DNA from: Streptomyces sp. 840.1
GTDB lineage: Bacteria > Actinomycetota > Actinomycetes > Streptomycetales > Streptomycetaceae
Assembly: GCF_003751445.1 (NCBI RefSeq)
Contig: NZ_RJUU01000001.1
Coordinates: forward strand, 3,787,001-3,851,000
Length of the DNA stretch: 64,000 nt
Direction of reading: 5' to 3'
Positions 1 through 8,240 of the stretch are shown here, one piece after another. Position 1 is the stretch's first letter. Each line of letters begins with the position of its first letter. The notes below the pieces were generated by a model. The model had not been told where the DNA came from, did not search any database, and saw only the letters and a program-made list of their open reading frames with translations. Both the position numbers and the translations under genes were made by a program.

Positions 1-1516
1 GCTTGCCGCTCTCGTCGAGGTCGTAGCAGCCGATCGCGATCCGGTGCGGCCGCAGCGTCGGCTCGCCCTTCGCCCCGGCGGGCAGCGCGGGCGCCTCCTG
101 GAGCACGGCGAACGAGGTGACCCTGCCCTCGCCGTCCGTCTCGATCTCCGGGCGCAGGATGTTGATGCCGGCCGTCTCCAGCCATGCCTTCGACCAGGTC
201 TTCAGATCGCGGCCGGAGGTCTCCTCCAGCGCGCCCAGCAGGTCGGAGAGCCGGGTGTTGCCGAAGGCGTGCGCCTTGAAGTAGGCCTGGACACCCTTGA
301 AGAACTCGTCCATGCCGACGTACGCCACCAGCTGCTTCAGGACCGAGGCGCCCTTGGCGTACGTGATGCCGTCGAAGTTGACCAGGACGTCGTCCAGGTC
401 ACTGATGTCGGCCATGATCGGGTGCGTCGAGGGCAGCTGGTCCTGCCGGTACGCCCACGTCTTCATGGAGTTGGCGAACGTGGTCCAGGAGTGCGGCCAC
501 TGCGAGCCCTCGGCGTACGACAGGCAGGCGATCGAGGTGTAGGTGGCGAACGACTCGTTCAGCCACAGGTCGTTCCACCACTCCATGGTCACGAGGTCGC
601 CGAACCACATGTGGGCCAGCTCGTGCAGGATCGTCTCGGCCCGCGTCTCGTACGCCGCGTCCGTCACCTTGGAACGGAACACGTACTGGTCACGGATGGT
701 GACCGCGCCCGCGTTCTCCATCGCGCCCGCGTTGAACTCCGGGACGAACAGCTGGTCGTACTTGGCGAAGGGGTACGCGTAGTCGAACTTCTCCTGGAAC
801 CACTCGAAGCCCAGCCGGGTCACGTCGAAGATCGCGTCCGCGTCGAGGTACTCGGCGAGCGACGGGCGGCAGTAGATGCCCAGCGGGACGGACTGGCCGT
901 CCTTCTCGTAGCTGCTGTGCACCGAGTGGTACGGGCCGGCGATCAGCGCGGTGATGTACGTGGAGATGCGCGGCGTCGGCTCGAAGGACCAGACGTCGTC
1001 CGCGGGCTCCGGCGTCGGAGAGTTGGAGATGACGGTCCAGCCGGAGGGGGCCTTCACGGTGAACCGGAAGGTCGCCTTCAGATCGGGCTGCTCGAAGCTC
1101 GCGAAGACGCGGCGCGCGTCCGGCACCTCGAACTGGGTGTAGAGGTACGCCTGCTGGTCGACCGGGTCGACGAACCGGTGGAGGCCCTCGCCCGTGTTGG
1201 TGTACGAGCAGTCCGCGACGACCTTCAACTCGTTGGAGCCCGCCGCCAGGTGCGGCAGGGTGATGCGCGAATCGCGGAACACCGCCGCGACGTCCAGGGT
1301 CTTGCCGTTCAGCTCGACCTCGTGCACGGCCGGGGCTACCAGATCGATGAAGGTCTGCGCCCCCGCCTCGGCGGAGTCGAAGCGCACGGTGGTGACGGAC
1401 CGGTAGGTCCCGCCCTCCTGCGCTCCGGAGAGGTCGAGATCGATCTCGTACGCGTCCACGGTCAGCAGGCGCGCCCGCTCCTGTGCCTCTTCGCGGGTCA
1501 GATTCGTGCCAGGCAC
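1..1516 (-). CDS. pepN: Aminopeptidase N (M1 family), 3' end cut off by the window
   Basis: Zinc metallopeptidase that removes N-terminal residues from peptides in the cytoplasm. About 505 N-terminal codons are visible; the family is usually about 850-870 residues, so the C-terminal helical domain lies outside the window. The exopeptidase motif GAMEN is near residue 264 and the zinc motif HELAH near 298-302, with the third ligand Glu in WLNE about 19 residues later, so the visible catalytic domain looks intact. The GTG start at 1516 (VPGTNLTREEA) is set by an AAGGAG element a few bases upstream. It is paralogous to the complete gene at 8241-10838. Divergent from the DUF1203 gene. Confidence 0.95.
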   Translation of the reverse strand, partial: MPGTNLTREEAQERARLLTVDAYEIDLDLSGAQEGGTYRSVTTVRFDSAEAGAQTFIDLVAPAVHEVELNGKTLDVAAVFRDSRITLPHLAAGSNELKVVADCSYTNTGEGLHRFVDPVDQQAYLYTQFEVPDARRVFASFEQPDLKATFRFTVKAPSGWTVISNSPTPEPADDVWSFEPTPRISTYITALIAGPYHSVHSSYEKDGQSVPLGIYCRPSLAEYLDADAIFDVTRLGFEWFQEKFDYAYPFAKYDQLFVPEFNAGAMENAGAVTIRDQYVFRSKVTDAAYETRAETILHELAHMWFGDLVTMEWWNDLWLNESFATYTSIACLSYAEGSQWPHSWTTFANSMKTWAYRQDQLPSTHPIMADISDLDDVLVNFDGITYAKGASVLKQLVAYVGMDEFFKGVQAYFKAHAFGNTRLSDLLGALEETSGRDLKTWSKAWLETAGINILRPEIETDGEGRVTSFAVLQEAPALPAGAKGEPTLRPHRIAIGCYDLDESGK

Positions 1517-1629
1517 GCGGTCATCTCCTTGATGTGTGATGTTTCCGGTCATCCTTCCACGTGACCCGTACCCAACGCGATGTCCGTTTTCCGCCGGACC
1601 GTGCAGGTGGGGCGGGCCACTCTCGTCGT

Positions 1630-2151
1630 ATGACGAGCTACGAGGCACGCGCGATCGACGGGGCCGCGCTCAGGGAACTCCGGGAGACCGACGACGCGGG
1701 ACGCCCCTGCGTCCCGTACACCGCCACGGACGCGGGCAGCCCGCTGCGCTGCTGCCTGCGGGGCAACGAGACGGGGGAGCGGATCGCCCTCGTCTCCTAC
1801 GCGCCGCTGCGCCGCTGGGCGGCGGCGGCCTGGGCGAGGCCCGGGGCGTACGACGAGCAGGGCCCCGTCTTCATCCACGCCGAGGAGTGCGAGGGCCCGG
1901 ACACCGGCCGCCCCGGCTACCCGTTCTCGCGGGCGGGGGCGCTGCGCACCGTGCGGCGGTACGACGGGGACGGGCACATCGTGGGCGGCCGGCTGCTGGA
2001 GATCCCGGCGGACGAGGAGCGGGGCTTCGACGAGGCCATCGCGGAGGCCTTCGCGGACCCGGAGGTGGCGCTGGTGCACGTGCGGGCCGTGGAGTACGGC
2101 TGCTGGCACTTCGAGGTCCGCCGCCCGGATTCAAGCCCCTGCGGCGATTGA
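1630..2151 (+). CDS. DUF1203 domain-containing protein
   Basis: A 173-residue soluble protein of unknown function that I assign to the DUF1203 family from its overall sequence: an N-terminal segment with paired cysteines (PLRCCLRGNE), a central FIHAEECEG stretch, and a C-terminal HVRAVEYGCWHFEV segment. There is no signal peptide or membrane helix. The ATG at 1630 is the first in-frame start giving the family N-terminus (MTSYEARAID); there is no obvious Shine-Dalgarno. The last codons, from about 2130, look like the beginning of a dispersed intergenic repeat, so the C-terminus (PDSSPCGD) may be recently altered. The biochemical role is unknown. Confidence 0.8.
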   Translation: MTSYEARAIDGAALRELRETDDAGRPCVPYTATDAGSPLRCCLRGNETGERIALVSYAPLRRWAAAAWARPGAYDEQGPVFIHAEECEGPDTGRPGYPFSRAGALRTVRRYDGDGHIVGGRLLEIPADEERGFDEAIAEAFADPEVALVHVRAVEYGCWHFEVRRPDSSPCGD

Positions 2152-2190
2152 GGAGCGGGGGTCCGGGGACGGAGCCCCCGGACCCCCGCG
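2130..2190. repeat. Possible dispersed Streptomyces intergenic repeat with terminator hairpin
   Basis: The end of the DUF1203 gene and the following spacer contain TTCAAGCCCC, GCGATTGAGGAGCGGGG and then GGTCCGGGG...CCCCGGACC. From memory, near-identical blocks are scattered through Streptomyces genomes next to gene ends. The TGA of GATTGAGG serves as the stop codon of the DUF1203 gene. This is recall, not a search. Confidence 0.45.
2155..2189. terminator. Bidirectional terminator hairpin between DUF1203 gene and asd
   Basis: Perfect 14-bp stem (2155-2168 with 2176-2189) closed by a short loop. It lies between the stop codons of two convergent genes (2151 and 2205), so it can serve both. There is no U-tract, which is usual in Streptomyces. 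Confidence 0.75.
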
Positions 2191-2204
2191 GAGGCTGAGC
2201 GCGC

Positions 2205-3398
<1,194 letters not shown>

Positions 3399-6300
3399 TT
3401 ACGGCGTGACCTTCTCGATCACGACGCTGCCGGTGCCCGCGGCGGTGCCCCGCGCGTTCACCAGCTGGACCTCACCGAAGAACTGCCGGCCCTCGGGAGC
3501 CGCTCCGGCGACCGCGACCTCGGCGCTGACCTGTGCCGACGCGCCGGCGGCCAGGTTCACGGCCTTCGACTCGTCGACGTTGATCGCGCCGAGCGACGGC
3601 GAGTAGTACACGTCGCGGTAGTCGTACTCGGTCGTGCCGGCCGGGACGTCGTAGCCCTGGATGACGACCTGGTACGTGCCCGCGGCGGGCTTCACCAGAC
3701 TGACGGCCTCCTCGGAGCCGGCCGTGGTGGAGGCACCCACCTGGGCTGCGCCCTTGTAGACGTACAGGTCGAGGTCGGCGTTGGCGTCCGAGGTGTTCCC
3801 GATGGCGACGTCGAGCTTCTCGACGCCCTCACCGATGGTGACCTCCTTGACGTACTCGCCGCCCGTGGAGATCGACGGACGCTCGACGTCGGCCGAGCCC
3901 AGCGAGCCGCCCTTGAGCTTGCCCTCCAGGGTCCCCGCGTTGTTGGTGACGGTCCAGTCCACCTTGGCCGGGGTGCCGATCTTCGCCTCGGGGATGGTCT
4001 GCACCGCCGGGTCGAAGGTGGCGCCGAGCAGCGAGACATCCAGCTTGTACGGGTTGTCCAGCAGCGGCGACGTACGCCGGGCCTCGACCTCGATCTCCCA
4101 GACACCGGCCTGCGGGTCGGCGTACGAGCGCACGTCGGGGCGGCAGGTGTTGGCCGGGTTGTCGTAGTTCGGGTAGCAGAACGGCGTCCCGCTGTCCTCC
4201 ACCGCGACCCCGTACGGGTGGATGGAGATGAAGCGGGTCTGGCTGCCCGAGCGCAGGGCGCTCATCGCGACCTCAAGGGTCTTGGCGCCCTCCGGCACGT
4301 TCACGAAGTACGACGTGGTGCCGTTGCGCTGCACCGAGCCGGACGCCTTGTACGCGTAGCCGGGCTTCACCAGGTCCTTGGCGACGACGACCGTGGCCAG
4401 GATCTGCTGGTCGACACCGGAGGTCTTCGCGTCGTCGACCTGGAGGATCGCGCTGTGCACGCCCGCGCTGCCCGGCTTCGCCTGGACCTTGACCGTCACC
4501 GGCTTGCCGAGGGGCAGCGAGACGGTCTTGGGACCGGTCAGCGAGAAGGTGCCGTCGTTGTACTTCCAGGACAGCTTGTGCTCGACCTTCTTGTCCGGGC
4601 CCGTGGTGCGGGTGACCGTGACGTCGTACGACTTCTTCTGGCCGGCCTTGAGGCCGCCCTCGCGGTCGTACAGGCCGGTGCCGAAGCCCGGGGTCTTCAG
4701 CGCGAAGTCGATCGCGGTGTCGACGGGGGCCTTGACCGTGTACTCGTGCGCCGGGGCGCCCTGCTTCTTGATCTGCTTCCAGGCGTCGACGATGTTGATC
4801 AGACCGGCACCCTGGGCGTGCGCGGGCACTCCCTTGATCTGGGTGGCGGTGCTGGTCAGCGCGGTGCGCAGGTCGGCCGGGGGCAGCTCGATGTGCTTCT
4901 GCTTCGCGGCGGACAGCAGCAGCGCGGTCGCGCCGGCGGCCTGCGGTGAGGCCATCGACGTGCCCTGGAGCATGGAGTAGCCGGCCGGGAGGGAGTAGCC
5001 CGACTCCTTGACCGGCGAACCGGGCAGCCAGGTCTGCGTCGAGTTGATCGACGCGCCGGGCGCCGTCAGCGTCGGCGTGAAGCCGCCGTCCTCGCGCGGA
5101 CCGCGCGAGGAGAAGGGCAGCATGTCGTACTTCCTGGTGACGTTGGAGCCGTAGTTCGCGGCCCAGGTCTCCTTGGAGATGGAGGCGCCGACCGAGATGA
5201 CGTGGTCGGCGAGGCCGGGGTCACCGATGGTGTTGACGCCCGGACCGTCGTTGCCTGCCGAGATGACCAGCTGGACGCCGTAGATGTCGATGAGCCGCTT
5301 GTACAGCTCCGAGCGGGCGTTGTTGCCGTCGTTGAGCGGCGGCAGGCCGCCGATCGACATGTTGACGACGTCGACGCCCCGGTTCACGACGAGGTCGATC
5401 ATGCCCTCGGTGAGCGCGATGTTGGTGCAGCCGCCGGACCAGGTGCAGGCACGCGAGGAGACGATCTTCGCTCCCGGCGCGGCACCGTTCATCTTGCCGC
5501 CGAACAGGCCGTTCGCGGCGGTGATGCCCGCGACGTGCGTGCCGTGCTCGGACTCGATGACGCCGATGGAGACGTAGTCGGAGGTGTCGCCGGCGGCGTT
5601 GTAGACGACGCCCTTGCGGTTCTCCACGACGAACGGGATGCGCTCGACGACGTCGGTGCGCGGGTCGTCCTTGCCGAAGTAGGAGACCTGGTGCTTCTCC
5701 TTGTAGGGCTTCATGGCGGTGTCGTCGCGGAAGTCCGCGTTGTTGTTCAGGTCGACCCGGGTGGCGCCGGTGACCGGGTCGTACAGCACGGCCCACACGT
5801 CGGTGGTGTCGCCGTCGCGGTTCAGGTCGCCCGCCATGTCGCCGCCCTTGGTGGCGGCCTCGGCGAACAGGCTGATCCTGTACGAGCCCTCGGGCGCAGA
5901 GTAGGTGCGGCCCTTGTACGTGAACGTCGGGCCGGACACGGCGTCCGTCATCCGCAGCCAGGTGCCGTCGTCGTCACTGACCGGGTCGGTGGCCGTCACC
6001 CAGTCGGTGATCTTGCGCTCACCGGTGCTGGTCTTCTGGAGCGCGGGGTGACCGAGGTCGACACCCGCGTCCAGGACGCCGATGGTGACGCCTCGGCCGT
6101 CGGCCTTCGGGTTCTGCTTGACGAAGTCGACCGCACCCGTCTCGAACGAGGGGTTGTACGGGTTCTTCGCCGGGGTCTTCCTGCCCGGCGCCGCGTAGCT
6201 GCCCGTCGACTTCGCCTTGGCCTTGCTGCCGGTCGCCCGGTCGGCCGCGGGGGTCGGGTCGTCCAGCATGATCTCCTGCTTGAGATCGATGCCGTGGACG

Positions 6301-6704
6301 GAGGTCAGCTTCGACGCCGCCTTGATGGTGGCCTCGGCGCTCGCGGTCGGCACGGTCGCCCGTACGTAGCCGAGCCTGTCGTACGCACGCCCCAGCACGG
6401 AGCCCTTGACGGCGCCCAGTTGCTTGCTGACCTGCTCGGTCGCACCGGGTGCGGTGGCGACCATCATCGTGACGTTCTTCTCGCCCTTGGCCCGCGCCTG
6501 GGCGAGCACATCGGCGTCGGCCGTGCCGAGCTTGTCCGCCGAGGCGTCGCCGGTGGCGGCCTTGACGGGGGCGTTGGCCGGGTCGTCGGCGGCGAAGACG
6601 GGGGCGACGCCGGTGGCGGCCAGTGCGGCCACCAGGCCGGCGGCGGCCGCGACTCGGGCCACGCGTCTCGCTCCGGGTATGTAACCGGGGGATTCGGAGG
6701 TCAT
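3399..6704 (-). CDS. Secreted S8 (subtilisin-like) serine protease
   Basis: A 1101-residue exported protease. Residues 1-40 form a signal peptide (RR...RVARVAAAAGLVAALAATG, then an AFA-like site). A propeptide-like region runs to about 190. The catalytic triad reads Asp212 (VLDAGVD), His387 (SEHGTHVAG) and Ser583 (GTSMASPQAAG). The 175-residue gap between Asp and His is larger than in classical subtilisins and contains an acidic loop (DLNRDGDTTD) suggestive of calcium binding, as in tripeptidyl-peptidase-II-like subtilases. Beyond 650 are beta-rich domains ending in PPC-like repeats. The start is taken at 6704 because AGGG lies 6 bases upstream; an in-frame ATG at 6761 has no such support. 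Probably an extracellular nutritional or developmental protease. Confidence 0.9.
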   Translation of the reverse strand: MTSESPGYIPGARRVARVAAAAGLVAALAATGVAPVFAADDPANAPVKAATGDASADKLGTADADVLAQARAKGEKNVTMMVATAPGATEQVSKQLGAVKGSVLGRAYDRLGYVRATVPTASAEATIKAASKLTSVHGIDLKQEIMLDDPTPAADRATGSKAKAKSTGSYAAPGRKTPAKNPYNPSFETGAVDFVKQNPKADGRGVTIGVLDAGVDLGHPALQKTSTGERKITDWVTATDPVSDDDGTWLRMTDAVSGPTFTYKGRTYSAPEGSYRISLFAEAATKGGDMAGDLNRDGDTTDVWAVLYDPVTGATRVDLNNNADFRDDTAMKPYKEKHQVSYFGKDDPRTDVVERIPFVVENRKGVVYNAAGDTSDYVSIGVIESEHGTHVAGITAANGLFGGKMNGAAPGAKIVSSRACTWSGGCTNIALTEGMIDLVVNRGVDVVNMSIGGLPPLNDGNNARSELYKRLIDIYGVQLVISAGNDGPGVNTIGDPGLADHVISVGASISKETWAANYGSNVTRKYDMLPFSSRGPREDGGFTPTLTAPGASINSTQTWLPGSPVKESGYSLPAGYSMLQGTSMASPQAAGATALLLSAAKQKHIELPPADLRTALTSTATQIKGVPAHAQGAGLINIVDAWKQIKKQGAPAHEYTVKAPVDTAIDFALKTPGFGTGLYDREGGLKAGQKKSYDVTVTRTTGPDKKVEHKLSWKYNDGTFSLTGPKTVSLPLGKPVTVKVQAKPGSAGVHSAILQVDDAKTSGVDQQILATVVVAKDLVKPGYAYKASGSVQRNGTTSYFVNVPEGAKTLEVAMSALRSGSQTRFISIHPYGVAVEDSGTPFCYPNYDNPANTCRPDVRSYADPQAGVWEIEVEARRTSPLLDNPYKLDVSLLGATFDPAVQTIPEAKIGTPAKVDWTVTNNAGTLEGKLKGGSLGSADVERPSISTGGEYVKEVTIGEGVEKLDVAIGNTSDANADLDLYVYKGAAQVGASTTAGSEEAVSLVKPAAGTYQVVIQGYDVPAGTTEYDYRDVYYSPSLGAINVDESKAVNLAAGASAQVSAEVAVAGAAPEGRQFFGEVQLVNARGTAAGTGSVVIEKVTP

Positions 6705-6886
6705 CAGCATCCCTGTATGTGAAAGAGAGAGTCCGGAAATCGGTACCGGATGACCGCTCACCCTTTCGTAAATGACAGGGGTTTGTGGAGAGTTGGGGTG
6801 GGTGAGTTGTGTACATGGCGGAATTCCGCCACTGGTGCCGATGCGTCACCCGGGACGAAAAGGTGGATACGTGACTGCTGGGGCGC

Positions 6887-7954
6887 TCACCTGGGCAGAA
6901 CCATCACGTACGCGGCCGGCTCCCGCGCGGCCGCCGCCATCAGCGCCGTCCGCACCACGACCGCCTGCTGTTCCAGCGCGTCGCGCAGCTTGCGCGGGGA
7001 GAGGTGGACGACGGTGACGCCCAGCCGCTCCAGCTGCTCGCGCCGGGTGGCGTACGCGGACCACTCCGCCTCGTGCTCCTCCTGCCGGCGGTCGTCGTCG
7101 AGCCGGCTGTGGCGCGGGGCTCTGGTGTCCAGTTCGAGCGCGACCGCCGCCTCGGGCCAGTAGGCGTCGACCCCGCCCAGGTGCGGTCCGCCGGGCAGCC
7201 GCAGGTCCACGTTCCACAGTGGTTCCGGCAGCCCGTGCGCGCGCACCAGGTCGTACAGCCGGTCCTCCGCCAGCGCCCGGCCCTCGGCCAGCAGCGAGTC
7301 CACCGCGTCCGCCACCTGGGGGCGGCCCAGGACCTTGGCCCGGTTCAGCTCACCGACCACGACGGCCGGTTCGCAGTGGCCGTCGCGGACCGCCTCGGTG
7401 AGCAGCCGGCGCACGGCGAAGGCGTCGGTGAGCCCGGTGACGGCGTCGGCCAGCGCGCGGGCCACCGGCGCCACCGGCAGCCCGTCCAGCACCTCGGCCT
7501 CCGGCAGCTCGGGCGTCCGCACCAGGTGCGCGTACCGGACCGACCGCAGCCGGCGGACCCGCGGCACCAGTACGTCGATCCGGTCCAGCGAGACGGCGGG
7601 CGGCGCGGCGGCGAAGCCGTGCAGCGCGAGTGCGGCCAGCCCGGTGACCATCGCCTCGCCGTACGCGGGGTCGGCGCCGCCGGTCCGCGCCGGAGTCGTC
7701 CGCCGCCCCGAGACGGGCGGGCGTCCCGCGTGCAGCAGGGCGGACCGCAGCCGCTCCCGGCCGCTGAGCGGTCCCGGGTGCAGCACATAGACACCGGGCA
7801 GCGGCTGCTGCCACGGACCACCGGGCCGGCACTGGCCGGCGGCCTGTGCGGCGGAGACGCCCCGGGCCTTCAACTGGGCGGCGGAAAATACGCGTTGCCG
7901 TACATCGGAGGTGATGCGGAGGTGGCAGGGAGGGAGCGGGGTGTTCTGGGTCAT
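6887..7954 (-). CDS. AbiEi-like N-terminal domain plus DUF559/VSR-like nuclease-fold protein
   Basis: A 355-residue protein. The first about 80 residues (VFSAAQLKARGVSAAQ ... LPGVYVLHPG) resemble the winged-helix region of AbiEi-type antitoxin/regulators. The C-terminal part (about 255-345) has GGVDAYWPEAAVALELD, then an Arg/His-rich helix, then VTVVHLSPRKL, which matches the layout of the DUF559/very-short-patch-repair endonuclease fold with an E-x-D pair. No toxin partner is adjacent. The start at 7954 (MTQNTP) is preferred over a longer frame, though no strong Shine-Dalgarno is seen. The function is unknown; a defence or regulatory role is inference only. Confidence 0.6.
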   Translation of the reverse strand: MTQNTPLPPCHLRITSDVRQRVFSAAQLKARGVSAAQAAGQCRPGGPWQQPLPGVYVLHPGPLSGRERLRSALLHAGRPPVSGRRTTPARTGGADPAYGEAMVTGLAALALHGFAAAPPAVSLDRIDVLVPRVRRLRSVRYAHLVRTPELPEAEVLDGLPVAPVARALADAVTGLTDAFAVRRLLTEAVRDGHCEPAVVVGELNRAKVLGRPQVADAVDSLLAEGRALAEDRLYDLVRAHGLPEPLWNVDLRLPGGPHLGGVDAYWPEAAVALELDTRAPRHSRLDDDRRQEEHEAEWSAYATRREQLERLGVTVVHLSPRKLRDALEQQAVVVRTALMAAAAREPAAYVMVLPR

Positions 7955-8006
7955 GCTCCGGGGTATCCCGCGCGCAGCCGGGCCCGTAACCCCTGTTACA
8001 AGTCCG

Positions 8007-8037
8007 TCGACATACCAGGACAACGCCGTCCTAAAGT
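8007..8037 (+). promoter_or_regulatory. Possible sigma70-like promoter, plus strand
   Basis: TCGACA at 8007-8012 and TAAAGT at 8032-8037, 19 bases apart, pointing into the gap between the AbiEi-like gene and pepN2 rather than at any long gene. Confidence 0.3.
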
Positions 8038-8041
8038 ACGG

Positions 8042-8083
8042 ATGTTCGACTGCCGAAAAGGCCCGTCCCGCCGGGGATTGTGA
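8042..8083 (+). CDS. Possible 13-residue leader/micro-ORF
   Basis: ATG at 8042 opens a 13-codon frame (MFDCRKGPSRRGL) ending in TGA at 8083, directly after a promoter-like element and followed by a small hairpin (CGCTCC...GGAGCG). It is too short for codon statistics. I list it because promoter, micro-ORF and a terminator at 8186-8220 are arranged as a short transcription unit; it may equally be chance. Confidence 0.2.
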   Translation: MFDCRKGPSRRGL

Positions 8084-8185
8084 ACGCTCCGGGGGGAGCG
8101 CACCGGCGCCGCCGAGCGCCTGGCGCGCACGTCGCGTCCGGCCCGCACCCGGCGGGCCCCGGCCCGTGCGGCGTTCCAGGACGGA

Positions 8186-8220
8186 GCCCTCGCCGGGGTG
8201 CCGGGCACCCCGGCGAGGGC
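8186..8220. terminator. Terminator hairpin downstream of pepN2
   Basis: A 17-bp perfect stem (8186-8202 with 8204-8220) about 20 bases after the pepN2 stop codon. It could also end the putative plus-strand transcript starting near 8040. Confidence 0.75.
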
Positions 8221-8240
8221 CTCATGCAGGGCGGACCGGC

